Positions 35,442 to 44,780 of a stretch of 64,000 bases of DNA are shown here, in pieces. The notes beneath the pieces were generated by a model that was given only the letters and a program-made list of their open reading frames with translations, searched no databases and was not told the DNA's origin. The first letter of the stretch is position 1; each line of letters opens with the position of its first letter. This DNA is from CAYGAW01 sp964347945 (GTDB lineage: Bacteria; Chloroflexota; Anaerolineae; UBA7937; B3-Chlor), in assembly GCA_964347945.1 (NCBI GenBank), contig CAYGAW010000055.1:15828-79827 (forward strand). The letters are read 5' to 3'. The position numbers were made by a program, and so were the translations under genes.

Positions 35442-35903
35442 CTATTTCTGGACCCCAGTGTGCCTCGCCGCCCGGGTGGCAACGACGACGACTATCAGCG
35501 CCAGGCCAAGCCCCACCGTCTCCAGCAGGCCAAGCCCTGTCTGAGGCATTCCCGGTGAGTCCGGGCTAGGGCTGCTCATGCCTGGACCATTCTGACCACC
35601 GCCGTTCTCCGGGCCTTCGACTGTCGGACTTGGAGTAGTCGAAGCCATGACCAAAGTGGGAGTCGGCGCCCGTGTAGGTGTTGCACTGGGCAGCGGCGAA
35701 GGAGTAGGAACGTCAGGCTCCTCAAGCACCGGCGTGGGCGAGGCCGCCTCAAGCGGTGGCATGGCGACCTCCGTGGGGCCAGAGATGAGCCTGAACATCA
35801 CCAGTCCTCCGATGCCAAGCAGACCCAAGACAAGCGACGCCGTGAGCACGAGTGCAACCACCATGAACAACCTGCTACTTCCCGTGTCTGTTCCCTTCTG
35901 CAT
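35442..35903 (-). CDS. Small surface protein with N-terminal TM, Pro/Thr stalk and MPQTG sorting-like signal
   Basis: A 153-aa protein. A hydrophobic segment at 14-38 is followed by about 70 residues of Ser/Pro/Thr-rich linker. The C-terminus then has MPQTG, a hydrophobic stretch (LETVGLGLALIVVVVA) and a positive tail (TRAARHTGVQK). This tripartite end is the layout of a sortase substrate, with Met for Leu in LPxTG. No sortase gene is in the window. The protein has no recognisable globular domain. It lies 77 bases after the SpoIID double-barrel gene. Confidence 0.7.
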   Translation of the reverse strand: MQKGTDTGSSRLFMVVALVLTASLVLGLLGIGGLVMFRLISGPTEVAMPPLEAASPTPVLEEPDVPTPSPLPSATPTRAPTPTLVMASTTPSPTVEGPENGGGQNGPGMSSPSPDSPGMPQTGLGLLETVGLGLALIVVVVATRAARHTGVQK

Positions 35904-35980
35904 TTTCCTTCTGAACCTCCTTCAAGCTATGATCACTCTCTCTTCTCTGTAACTGACAGAAGCTTGGCTTCCACCGAGCA

Positions 35981-38900
35981 CTACTGCCTTTCCACGGCGA
36001 ACAGATCTTCGTACCGGCTCAGGCCCCGCAGTAGTTCCTCAACGACCTCTGGTTCCATCCAGTTCGTGACCAACCGAGTGTCAGCCTCAACATCGCCCTC
36101 GGTCCCGCCCTGAGTGCCGTTCTCACTGAACGTCAATATCACGACCTCGTGCCTCACATCCACCTGGAACGCCTCACCCAGGAAGCGTAGCGTGTAGACG
36201 GCATCGGCCCAAACTGGGACCTCGAAGCCACCCGACCCATAGTCCGTCTTCGAGCCACTGGTGACGCTCACCGAATTGCCCCACGGGTCAACGATGTCCA
36301 GGCGTATTCCTTGGCGCGGGAAACATCCAGCTATGGCTCTGACTCCATCGCTCCGAGGTTGCCGGACCACGCTCATGCTCCACTTCGCTCCGGGCCGCCC
36401 AGGACTTGGCTGAGGCGCGGGGGGCGGAACGGGCTCAGGTGAGGGGCCCGGGGACGGAGGCGCTGGAGCGGGCGGCCGCACCGGGACGGTGATTCCTTGC
36501 CGTACGAAACGCGCCATCGCCGACACAGCATCTATGGTTTGCTGGCGCGTGCCGTTTGGGCCATCGTACCAAGCGGCTGGTTCCTCGCTTCCAGACAGAA
36601 TCGAAGGGCACACAGCGAACAAGTACTCGGGCAAGCGATCACCGTGGGATAGCATTCCATACCTGAACCACGAAAACATGGCCACATGATGGGCCTGATG
36701 CAGGAAGTCATCTACCTTGGGATAGCGACGGTCGGTGAGATCACCATACTCCCATCCTCCTGCGGCACAGATGAAGGGTGGAGCGAAACCCAGTTCATCT
36801 TCGAATACCTTCGCATACGCCAGGAATCCCAGGACACAATCATGGTCGTCATTGATGGTCTGCCCCGGGCGCTGGCCTTCGCGGCGCCAGCGGTTCACTT
36901 CCTCTATCGAGCCCGCGAACTCCCACTCGGGATGCTGAACCGGCAACGCGCGCTGGTTGATGTCATCGTACGGATAGCGCGCCGGGCGGTTTCGGCCATA
37001 GTTGTGGCAGCAGAACCAGCTGTGCCGGAAGATGTGCTCCAGTCCTCGTCTCTTCGCTTCGCTGATGACCTTTCGCAAGTCCTCGGTCCTATTGACCTGC
37101 AGCCCGGGATAGGCATCAGCCTCGACCAGGGACTGCGCTTGCGTCAGCCAGCGTGAGGCAAACACTTCCATGTCCACGCGACCTGTCTTCCACTCCGTCG
37201 CCTTCTCTGGAGCGTTGTACACCTGTATGTAGGCCGGAATCTTCAGCTTCGATAAGATCCTCGCATCCTTTGCGAAATCATGATCCTCATCGACTAAGCA
37301 TCTTGGCCGCACCACTGGCATGATGCCCCTCTCCCAGTAGGCCGGGGCCGCCTTTCGCAGTTGTGCATCCTCCTCAGTGGCCAGCACCACCCATCTCAGG
37401 TTGAGCGCCTCCACCCGCGCCAGATCTGTGGCTATGGCCTGGTCCGAGAAATCCAAGCCTGCATGGATTCCCAGGCCGTTGTCGCCAGGAGGACGCGGCC
37501 AATCGGAGTATCCCGTCCTTAGTTCGGGCCAGGTGTCTACAGGCACTCTGTCGGCGCCCACAATCTCGACATCGGTATAGTAGTGCGTCAGGATGTCCGC
37601 GTAGGTTGCACCCTGCTCCGCCATGGCGATGGCCCCTTGTTGACACATGCCTACGCCGTGCCCATGCATGGATGGGTAGGGCTTTATGCAAGGTACGCTC
37701 CTGCAATAGGGCAAAGCCCGAACCCAAACATCTTCGCTGTTGCGGGTGTGTCCGTCACAATGGTCGAAGTAGAAAGCTTGGATCACCTCATCGCCGTGCA
37801 GGGCCACTATGTCTGCGGTGTCCTCCACAGCTTTGTCTGTGCTAGGGTACGTATCTGCCGACCAAGCCTGGCAATGAGTGGTGGTACAGACATCGGCGCT
37901 CTGGGCGCTGTGCCTCGGATTCGCCACTGCGAATGCCGCGTAGCAACGGGTGGCCACGGCCTGGGCCTTGATCGCCTCAATTGGGGCTTCCTCGTCCATC
38001 TGTCGCGGGACCACGCCTCGAAGGTACTCTTCGAGACGCATCACCTTGACATTGCCGTCCGTCGTCAGAACCCTGATCTCCGTCGGTACATGCACGCGGA
38101 GTTGGCGCTTCACCTTCGGCAAGGTCTTCAGTCGGACAGCAGTCTGTGGCAAGCGTGGTTCGCCATTAGGCCTGTACCAACTGTGCCTCACGAAGAAGTT
38201 GTCATCCTCTGCTGCCAACAGCCAGAACGCATTGTTGAAGACGTAGTACGGAACGTCGCCGTTCATCAACATCTGGCACATCGCAGCATGCCGCTCAGCA
38301 TGTAGAGCTTCGTTGATGGCAGGGGATCGAGGGTCGTCAGCATCCCCCAGCCGCACACCATTCTCACAACAGATCATGGGCAGCCGCCGTCCGGTGTACT
38401 GGCGGACTATCTCATCGTACCATTCGAACATGTAGAAGCCTGTGTGATCCTCGCAGCCTGGAGGGCGCTGGAAAGGTTGTGCACAGCGCCAGCGTGCGCT
38501 GCCTCCCTTTCCATAGTCCAGCGGCTTGTTGAAGGCATAGTTGTGGATGCCGATAGCCATCTTGTCGTACAGGTATTTCTTTCCACGTTGGTTCAGGATG
38601 GCCAATGCAGACTTCAAGAAGGAGGTGTCCCAGTAGTCACCGGCCGGAGCCAGAGGGGTAAACACTGGAATGATCCCGTCCACCGAGTACATTGTTTCTA
38701 GGCAAGGTATCAGGAAATCCATGAATCGAGCGGGCAGGCCTTGGGCATTCCACTCGGCCCACTCAAGCCTGAGGTTGGGTTCGTTGAACGCGTGCACATA
38801 GTGCACGCCAAGGGAGGCATAGTACTTGCAGGCCTTGCGCAACCCAGCCTGGTCGATGAAGGTCACGAATCTCGTGTAGATGCGGATAAGCGGCTCGATG

Positions 38901-39109
38901 TCGTGGTCAATCAGCCCGCGTAGAAACCACTCGGGGATCGGGTTCACGCCGTCGGACAGCACCAATAGCCAACTGGTGCCCATGGCCTTCAACTCCGGCA
39001 CGAAGGTGTCGAAGTAGCGACGCTCGTAGTGCCATTGATCCGGAAACCAGTGAAACCCTATGCCGGTGTCTCCCCTTGGTCTGGGATAGTCGAGCAAGTT
39101 CACAATCAT
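35981..39109 (-). CDS. Double TIM-barrel glycosidase-like protein with inserted SpoIID domain
   Basis: A 1042-aa protein with a new-looking layout. Barrel 1 (about 1-330) starts with YPRPRGDTGIGFHW and has the clan GH-A pair: Glu110 in FNEPNLRLEW and Glu249 in ICCENG. A SpoIID/LytB-type domain follows (about 350-520; EEYLRGVVPRQM, KAQAVATRCYA, HGHGVGMCQQGA), a family that processes peptidoglycan with SpoIIP-like partners. Barrel 2 (about 535-880) starts WPRPPGDNGLGIHA, but the catalytic positions are Ala633 (NAP) and Ala783 (CAAGG). A Pro-rich linker and a beta domain end it. No signal peptide is visible. It overlaps the LysM lipoprotein gene by ATGA, so translation is coupled. Confidence 0.8.
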   Translation of the reverse strand: MIVNLLDYPRPRGDTGIGFHWFPDQWHYERRYFDTFVPELKAMGTSWLLVLSDGVNPIPEWFLRGLIDHDIEPLIRIYTRFVTFIDQAGLRKACKYYASLGVHYVHAFNEPNLRLEWAEWNAQGLPARFMDFLIPCLETMYSVDGIIPVFTPLAPAGDYWDTSFLKSALAILNQRGKKYLYDKMAIGIHNYAFNKPLDYGKGGSARWRCAQPFQRPPGCEDHTGFYMFEWYDEIVRQYTGRRLPMICCENGVRLGDADDPRSPAINEALHAERHAAMCQMLMNGDVPYYVFNNAFWLLAAEDDNFFVRHSWYRPNGEPRLPQTAVRLKTLPKVKRQLRVHVPTEIRVLTTDGNVKVMRLEEYLRGVVPRQMDEEAPIEAIKAQAVATRCYAAFAVANPRHSAQSADVCTTTHCQAWSADTYPSTDKAVEDTADIVALHGDEVIQAFYFDHCDGHTRNSEDVWVRALPYCRSVPCIKPYPSMHGHGVGMCQQGAIAMAEQGATYADILTHYYTDVEIVGADRVPVDTWPELRTGYSDWPRPPGDNGLGIHAGLDFSDQAIATDLARVEALNLRWVVLATEEDAQLRKAAPAYWERGIMPVVRPRCLVDEDHDFAKDARILSKLKIPAYIQVYNAPEKATEWKTGRVDMEVFASRWLTQAQSLVEADAYPGLQVNRTEDLRKVISEAKRRGLEHIFRHSWFCCHNYGRNRPARYPYDDINQRALPVQHPEWEFAGSIEEVNRWRREGQRPGQTINDDHDCVLGFLAYAKVFEDELGFAPPFICAAGGWEYGDLTDRRYPKVDDFLHQAHHVAMFSWFRYGMLSHGDRLPEYLFAVCPSILSGSEEPAAWYDGPNGTRQQTIDAVSAMARFVRQGITVPVRPPAPAPPSPGPSPEPVPPPAPQPSPGRPGAKWSMSVVRQPRSDGVRAIAGCFPRQGIRLDIVDPWGNSVSVTSGSKTDYGSGGFEVPVWADAVYTLRFLGEAFQVDVRHEVVILTFSENGTQGGTEGDVEADTRLVTNWMEPEVVEELLRGLSRYEDLFAVERQ

Positions 39110-39684
39110 CCTCCTGTCTGGCCATGCTCGCGGTCCTCGGCGCTCTGCGGAATCAGCAATTCCTGTCCAAGGGCCAAGATCGCCTCAGGATCCAGTTCGT
39201 TCAGAGCCGCAATCTCATCTACTGTCGTACCGTATTGCATGGCGACATCCCACAGATTGTCACCGGCGCTGATCACGTGCACACGTCGCCGTTCCGTGCG
39301 CTCTGTCTCTACCGAGACTGGCTCTCCAGCGAGGACGTCGCCAGTGGTTGCTTCCTCCACAGCTGGGATAGCAAGCTCCTGACCCGGCTGCAAGCGATCA
39401 GGCTCCGGTAGCGAGTTCGCGTCCACCAGGGCCTGCGGCGTGACTCCGAAGCGCTGCGCGATTCCCCACACTGTGTCTCCTGCTTGTACGGTGTAGTGGG
39501 TGAGCTTCGGCCGTTCAGGGGTGCCTACCGGCGAAGCGGTCGGCGAGGGTGCGGCGAGCTCTGGCTCCGCCTCCACCGTTGGAGTTGCGGTCGCCATCGG
39601 CTTCTCCCTCGTGCAGCCGCCAATCGGAAGCGCGACCGTTATGCACAGCACAGACACCCATTGCCATGGGATCCTGCGACCCAC
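39106..39684 (-). CDS. LysM lipoprotein
   Basis: A 192-aa lipoprotein: signal with lipobox PIGGC (about residue 24), an acidic/Pro/Thr stretch, and two LysM domains (HYTVQAGDTVWGIAQRFGV... and HVISAGDNLWDVAMQYGT...), which bind peptidoglycan or chitin-like glycans. It is presumably on the outer leaflet and tethers the membrane to the wall. Its stop overlaps the start of the SpoIID double-barrel protein and it is 19 bases from the LysM-glycosidase gene. Confidence 0.9.
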   Translation of the reverse strand: MGRRIPWQWVSVLCITVALPIGGCTREKPMATATPTVEAEPELAAPSPTASPVGTPERPKLTHYTVQAGDTVWGIAQRFGVTPQALVDANSLPEPDRLQPGQELAIPAVEEATTGDVLAGEPVSVETERTERRRVHVISAGDNLWDVAMQYGTTVDEIAALNELDPEAILALGQELLIPQSAEDREHGQTGG

Positions 39685-39703
39685 GGGATGACCTCCTCTC
39701 AGT

Positions 39704-41431
39704 CTACTTGGGAGCGTTCCTCAGGGCGTCATAGGCCGGCCTGGTAGTGCCATCAGGATTAGTGATGGCCCACCAATACTGCTCATCGGCCTCGGTCCAT
39801 TTCACATCCGCAATGGAGAGCACCGTCATGGGGCCCATCCACGGCGACCAATGGTCGCGTGCCCATTGAAAGGCGCGTACTATGTAGTCAGCCTTCGTTT
39901 CCTCGGACACCGCATGCCACTGGTACGGGGATCCGGGTCTAGGATCGCTCGTCCAGCCGAACTCCAACACGGCCATCTGCTTCCCTGCGTCGCCGTTCTG
40001 CACCATGATCTGGCGCAAATCTTCGACACGCCTGAAGCAGAAGAAGCGCCTTCCTCCCAAGGCAGGGTTGTTCGCCACCTCAGCTGGATCTGTCTCTGGG
40101 GCAGCCTTGTAACCCGGTGCATGAACGCCCAGCACGTCGAAATAGTTCTTGGCGCCGGCCTGGTACATCTCACGCAGATATTGGGCATCCGGAATGGCGT
40201 GGGGGAGCCCAGTTCCTGTGGGAGCCAAACCCGCCGTCATGACCACGGCGTTGGGGTCGGCCTGCTTGATGCCACGATGGGCCACTCGCAGGAGAGCGAC
40301 ATATTCTGCGGCGTTGGGTGCCTTGCCACCCCACTCGCGCGCCAGATTCGGCTCATTCCAGATCTCATACGCATGGATCTTCCCGCGATATCGGCTCGCC
40401 ATAGCGTAGAGAAAGTCACCATAGTCAATGTAGTTGTCCGGCGGACCGTTGTTCGCGCCGTCGGCTCTCGCCCAAATCGGCTGGAAATCCACGCGAGCAA
40501 TGATCTTCAGTCCACGATCATTGAGGATCTGGACCAGCTGGTCCGCAACCGACCAATCGAAGATACCTTTACCTGCCCCTTCGATGTTTTTCCATGGGAA
40601 CACCTCTTTGACCCAGGTCACTCCCGCGTCCTTTGCCAACTGAGCATCTCGATCGCGGTGCTCCCCATTCCACCACATGAAGGTATGAACCCCGTACTCT
40701 GGCGTCTTCGTGCCAGGCGCCGGGCCAGGCTTCGCGGTCGGTGTCGGAGAAACCGTGGGCCCAGGTGCTGGAGTGGTCGGTCGGGGTGTTGGCGTGGGCG
40801 AACTGCTCGGCGAGCATCCCGGGATCGTCAGCCGCTGGCCAACCCAGATGAAGGAAGGATTGGCCAGGTTGTTGGCGATGGCAATGGCCCACACCGTAGT
40901 GCGATACGCGAGAGCGATTCTCGTCAAGTTATCGCCACGCTTCACGACATAGACACAGGTCTGAGCTGGCTGAGAGGGCTGGGACGGTGCTCCCTGCCCG
41001 GGAACCCGGAGCGTCTGTCCCGCGAAGATGAGGTTGGGATTCACCAGCCCGTTCAACGAGACGAGGCCGTTGACGGTGGTTCCAAAGCGGTAGGCAATAC
41101 CCGATAGGGTGTCTCCTCTCCGCACCACATAGGTGGTCGTCGAGCCCGACGGAGGCGGCGCAGGAGATGTCGAACCAGTCGGGATCACCAACCTCTGGCC
41201 TGCGTAGATGTAGTTGGGATTGGCTATCCCGTTCGCCTGCGCGATAGCCGTGGTGCTGACACCATAGCGCCGGGCTATCAAGGTAAGATTCTCACCCCAC
41301 TGGACTATGTGGATCTGCGAAACCGTACTTTGAGGATTCGTCTCAGGCGCCCCCCAGACAGGAGATGCCAGGCCTGCGAGAAGCGCAACCAGAGATACCA
41401 CCATCACCAGCCGACGTTTTCTGTTCCCCAT
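39704..41431 (-). CDS. Secreted LysM(3)-glycoside hydrolase
   Basis: A 575-aa protein with a signal peptide (cleavage after VWGA, about 28) and three LysM domains ([54 protein letters not shown]). A Pro/Thr linker leads to a clan GH-A type TIM barrel (about 260-575) with the acid/base Glu in [13 protein letters not shown] and a nucleophile Glu in AVLEFGW. The [10 protein letters not shown] motif is closely similar to the FNEPNLRLEW motif of the double-barrel protein nearby. Likely wall- or exopolysaccharide-directed; the substrate is unknown. Confidence 0.9.
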   Translation of the reverse strand: MGNRKRRLVMVVSLVALLAGLASPVWGAPETNPQSTVSQIHIVQWGENLTLIARRYGVSTTAIAQANGIANPNYIYAGQRLVIPTGSTSPAPPPSGSTTTYVVRRGDTLSGIAYRFGTTVNGLVSLNGLVNPNLIFAGQTLRVPGQGAPSQPSQPAQTCVYVVKRGDNLTRIALAYRTTVWAIAIANNLANPSFIWVGQRLTIPGCSPSSSPTPTPRPTTPAPGPTVSPTPTAKPGPAPGTKTPEYGVHTFMWWNGEHRDRDAQLAKDAGVTWVKEVFPWKNIEGAGKGIFDWSVADQLVQILNDRGLKIIARVDFQPIWARADGANNGPPDNYIDYGDFLYAMASRYRGKIHAYEIWNEPNLAREWGGKAPNAAEYVALLRVAHRGIKQADPNAVVMTAGLAPTGTGLPHAIPDAQYLREMYQAGAKNYFDVLGVHAPGYKAAPETDPAEVANNPALGGRRFFCFRRVEDLRQIMVQNGDAGKQMAVLEFGWTSDPRPGSPYQWHAVSEETKADYIVRAFQWARDHWSPWMGPMTVLSIADVKWTEADEQYWWAITNPDGTTRPAYDALRNAPK

Positions 41432-41526
41432 TTCTCTACCTCCTTCTTGCGACCGTCATGGACGACAGGGTGCTGCTGGTCCGCGATCCGTCGATCTGAA
41501 CCGAACTGCCGTGTGATAAACACTCT

Positions 41527-41664
41527 CTAAAACCCTCTTCCATAGGCCATACCAATAAGCCAGCCAACGACATACGCGACCACCAGGATGACCAGCAGAA
41601 ACCTCACCTGAAGCAGTCCACTGGTTATCGATGCTGTGGCTCTCCAGAAGATCAGCCGAAGCAT
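41527..41664 (-). CDS. Very small membrane protein (45 aa)
   Basis: ATG 41664 has GGAGGT six bases upstream and encodes about 45 residues with one hydrophobic segment (VRFLLVILVVAYVVGWLIGMAYG) near the C-terminus. The surrounding frame is open to 41712, but that extension lacks a ribosome site. It lies between two LysM genes on the same strand, 49 bases after one and 95 before the next. Function unknown; it may be a small regulator or holin-like peptide, without direct support. Confidence 0.6.
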   Translation of the reverse strand: MLRLIFWRATASITSGLLQVRFLLVILVVAYVVGWLIGMAYGRGF

Positions 41665-41713
41665 GCCCACACCTCCAGGACCGGGCTCCTCAGAGCCTGC
41701 GGCCTGCAACAAC

Positions 41714-43321
41714 TCACCGATATACAGTCCGTTGAAATGTCAGGACGAACCCTGTGTGGATTGTCCAGTCAGGGTGCTCCGGAGTGCCCAATCCCATCCC
41801 CACCATGATATCGCTGGGCAACCCTTCTACATACGCGCTGTAAGAACAAAGCACGTTGAACATCGGATACTTCACCGGATAGTCCCACGGGTAGCAGCAA
41901 CTCTGGGGTTCGCTGACCACCCGGTTGCGGCCGCCGTTCTCAAAGATCACGGCCTCTCCGAACACGCGCTGCCCGGCTTCGTCCAGCAGATCCACGTGGA
42001 TCTGGATGTCTTTGCGGCTCTCCTCCTCACTCAGCCATCTCGCGCTCACCAGCCGCCAGTAGCGATCGCCTGCTCGCAGCTGTATCCCTCGATCCGCCAC
42101 AGTCCGCATTCCTACGCACGGCAAAGCGTTCAGCCGCGAATCCCATTCTACGGGGGGCAACGGTGTGTTTGGCACGGCAGTCGGGGAGGTATTGCTGGTT
42201 GGCACAGGAGTGGGATTCCCTCCGGAGTACTGGAAGACGATGCTGTCGAACTGTCCGGCGGTGCCGCAGTCGGTGAACCGGATTTCCGCCGTGCCCGACT
42301 CGGGTACTGGATTAGCCTCGCTCTTCACGATGTCAATCAGAAACGTGAAAGGAGAATGGAAGTTCTCCGGAGCCAACGGCGCGAACCCCCACATACCCGG
42401 GTCCTGGCCCGCTCCGCTTATGTTGTAGACGACATGACCCGCGAAGCGTAGCCGCACGGTCCTGCCGCTCACCGGCTCGCCTCCAACACCTCTGATCTGG
42501 CCCTTGAAGTACACCGTTCCGCAGTTGGGGTATTGGCGCATGCTACCCTGCACGTACGTGAATGCGTACGCGGATGGCGTCGGCTGGCTAGGAGGCCTCG
42601 ACGTCGGTGTCGCCGCCTGACGAGTAGGGACAGCTGTCCTCGTCGGCACGGGCGCTGGATTGTCGTCTGCAGGTGACCGAGCCCCTGGTATGACCAACGA
42701 TTGGCCAACGTAGATGAATGATGGATTCGCGATATTGTTCGCGAGGACAATATCCCACATGCTGACGCCGAAACGGGTGGCAATGCCTATCAGGGTGTCC
42801 CCCCACTGAACGTGATAGGTCGTACGGGTCGTGGGCTGACTCGCTGGCTGGCTGGGCGCTGCACCCCCAGGGACCGCCAGCCTCTGCCCAACGATTATCA
42901 GGTTCGGGTTGGTTAGACCATTCAATTGCACCAGGCGCTGCACCGTCGTTCCACGCCGAGCAGCTATGGCAGACAGCGTATCTCCCCTCTGAACCACGTA
43001 GACCCCGGAGTTGGCGGGTGCGGGAGATGTGGTCCCTGGGATAGTAAGCCTCTGGCCTACGTAGATCCAATCGGGGTTGCTGAGCTGGTTGGCCTGCGTG
43101 ATCGCGGAGACGGAGGTCCCATACCGCCGCGCTATGCTGGACAAAGTATCCCCCCAGGAAACGACATAGATGGTGGGTTCAAGAGCTTCAGGTACTGCAG
43201 ACATGGCTGAGGGAACACTCGCGACAAGGCCTAGCATGACCAGCGACAACAGACCAGCGACCAGGAGCCCCCGAGCAGTGAGTGTCATTATGATACGCTT
43301 GCGTGTCCTTGCCATCGTCAA
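41714..43321 (-). CDS. Secreted LysM(3) protein with beta-sandwich C-terminus
   Basis: A 535-aa protein with a signal peptide (basic start, hydrophobic 18-38) and three LysM domains ([54 protein letters not shown]) closely similar to those of the LysM-glycosidase. A Pro/Thr/Arg linker leads to two beta-rich parts (about 255-365 and 385-535), the first with [17 protein letters not shown] like a bacterial Ig fold. No catalytic motif is recognised. It probably sits in the wall as a structural or binding protein and is encoded right after the 78-aa gene. Confidence 0.85.
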   Translation of the reverse strand: MTMARTRKRIIMTLTARGLLVAGLLSLVMLGLVASVPSAMSAVPEALEPTIYVVSWGDTLSSIARRYGTSVSAITQANQLSNPDWIYVGQRLTIPGTTSPAPANSGVYVVQRGDTLSAIAARRGTTVQRLVQLNGLTNPNLIIVGQRLAVPGGAAPSQPASQPTTRTTYHVQWGDTLIGIATRFGVSMWDIVLANNIANPSFIYVGQSLVIPGARSPADDNPAPVPTRTAVPTRQAATPTSRPPSQPTPSAYAFTYVQGSMRQYPNCGTVYFKGQIRGVGGEPVSGRTVRLRFAGHVVYNISGAGQDPGMWGFAPLAPENFHSPFTFLIDIVKSEANPVPESGTAEIRFTDCGTAGQFDSIVFQYSGGNPTPVPTSNTSPTAVPNTPLPPVEWDSRLNALPCVGMRTVADRGIQLRAGDRYWRLVSARWLSEEESRKDIQIHVDLLDEAGQRVFGEAVIFENGGRNRVVSEPQSCCYPWDYPVKYPMFNVLCSYSAYVEGLPSDIMVGMGLGTPEHPDWTIHTGFVLTFQRTVYR

Positions 43322-43337
43322 TCCCCTGGTCTGAGCC

Positions 43338-43574
43338 CTATCTTGAGACAGCGACCTTCAAGACCCTTCCTTCTTCGTTGGTGGTCAAATGCACAATCTG
43401 CTGGAACTTCTCTCCATTGGGTGAGCTCAGGGCCTTCCGGTAGGTGAAGCGATGCCTCGCCTGTCCTCCACGATTTGTGGAGCTGACCCTCGGCTTCACA
43501 CTTGCCATCTCCGGGAAGTGCTTCTCAAGATGTTTCTGCGCCCTCGTTCTACACTCTTTGGAAGGCTTAGGCAT
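43338..43574 (-). CDS. Small basic protein sharing a C-terminal motif with the C25 protease
   Basis: A 78-aa basic protein, overlapping the FtsZ-homologue stop by 8 bases, so almost certainly co-translated. It ends [22 protein letters not shown], which matches the near-C-terminal stretch LRQVVKVTVNTDGKVMKVVMSR of the C25 protease encoded 7 kb upstream in the same train. The first half is Lys/Arg/His-rich. The shared beta-hairpin-like module suggests a common partner or targeting signal. Function unknown. Confidence 0.7.
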   Translation of the reverse strand: MPKPSKECRTRAQKHLEKHFPEMASVKPRVSSTNRGGQARHRFTYRKALSSPNGEKFQQIVHLTTNEEGRVLKVAVSR

Positions 43575-44727
43575 GTTTCTCCTCCCCTTCCTCCCCTACC
43601 CTGGCCAATCTCCGGCGTCTTAGGAAGGTGGGCACGTCCAAGTCAAGTAGATCGACGCCCTGCCGGGACCGGTCGAACTCCAGCGATTCCTTCCCTGTGG
43701 CGGCTCGCGGAGTACTAGGCGGCCTGCGGTAGAAAGATCTACGGTCGCCCACGGGCAAACTCAGAGCGGATGGCGCTGATCGCAGACCATCCATCCCTAC
43801 CGCTATGAGCATCACCTGCAATTGCCTGCCCATGCCGGGATCCACCGTAGCGCCGAAAAAGATGTTAGCCTCGGGACTGGCCACCCCGGCCACGGTGCTC
43901 ACAGCCTGCTGGATCTCGTCCAGAGACAGGTCGTTTCCACCGGTGATGTTGACCAAGATTCCCGATGCGCCTGCAATGGAGGACAGCTCGGAAAGAGGGC
44001 TGGCGATTGCCAGCTCTGCGGCTTCTATTGCCCGATCATCCCCACGGCCCTGTCCGATCGACATGAGTGCGGGGCCAGCGTCTTGCAGTATGGTCCGGAC
44101 GTGCATGAGATTGAGATTGATGACGCCTGTACTCGTGATCAGCTCTGCCACGCCTTGAATCCCTTGCCTCAGTACCTCGTCCGCTATCCGGAAGGAGATG
44201 TCGAGCGAGGTCTCCTCATCGATGAACTCCAGCAGGCGGTCATTGGATATGGCGACGAGGGTGTCCGACTTCACCGCGAGAGCCTCCATGCCTTCTTGAG
44301 CCGTCTCACTGCGTCGGCGCCCCTCGAAGCTAAAGGGGGTCGTCGCAACGGCGATGGTCAACGCTCCGCTCTCACGCGCCAACTCCGCAATGACCGGGCC
44401 TGCACCCGTCCCCGTACCACCACCTAGACCGAGTGCCAGAAAGACGATCTCTGCCCCGCTCAAGGACTGTCGCACTGCTTCCGCGCTTTCTTTGGCTGCC
44501 TTGGCCCCAACTTCAGGATTCCCCCCAGCTCCGAGGCCTCTGGTGGTCTTCGGCCCGAGTTGAACCTTACGCGGTGCCTCCGACAGGGCAAGAGCCTGCG
44601 CGTCGGTATTCGCCGCGAGGAATTGCACCCCAGGAATACCTACGTGAATCATCCTATCGATGGCGTTACTGCCCCCGCCACCAATTCCGATGACCTTGAT
44701 CAATGGTTGGTAGTGCTGTGGAGTCAT
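43567..44727 (-). CDS. FtsZ homologue with degenerate T7 loop
   Basis: A 386-aa tubulin/FtsZ GTPase from ATG 44727 (GAGGGA upstream). The GTP-binding part is intact: VIGIGGGGSNAIDRM, AANTDAQAL, the GGGTGTGAGP signature near 110, and the FSFEGRRR segment. The T7 synergy loop, which in FtsZ supplies the two catalytic aspartates (NVDFADVR in E. coli), reads NLNLMHVR here, so both Asp are replaced (Asn206, His209). GTP binding and polymerisation may remain, but hydrolysis should be weak. The C-terminus ends DVPTFLRRRR, close to the usual DIPTFLR(R/K) peptide for FtsA/SepF contacts. It is flanked by a PGRP amidase and mraZ rather than ftsA/ftsQ. It may be a second, specialised FtsZ. Confidence 0.85.
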   Translation of the reverse strand: MTPQHYQPLIKVIGIGGGGSNAIDRMIHVGIPGVQFLAANTDAQALALSEAPRKVQLGPKTTRGLGAGGNPEVGAKAAKESAEAVRQSLSGAEIVFLALGLGGGTGTGAGPVIAELARESGALTIAVATTPFSFEGRRRSETAQEGMEALAVKSDTLVAISNDRLLEFIDEETSLDISFRIADEVLRQGIQGVAELITSTGVINLNLMHVRTILQDAGPALMSIGQGRGDDRAIEAAELAIASPLSELSSIAGASGILVNITGGNDLSLDEIQQAVSTVAGVASPEANIFFGATVDPGMGRQLQVMLIAVGMDGLRSAPSALSLPVGDRRSFYRRPPSTPRAATGKESLEFDRSRQGVDLLDLDVPTFLRRRRLARVGEEGEEKHA

Positions 44728-44780
44728 TGCTTCCCTCTGCGAACGCCCGCTAGCTAACCCATTCATTCGCGCTGCTCCCC

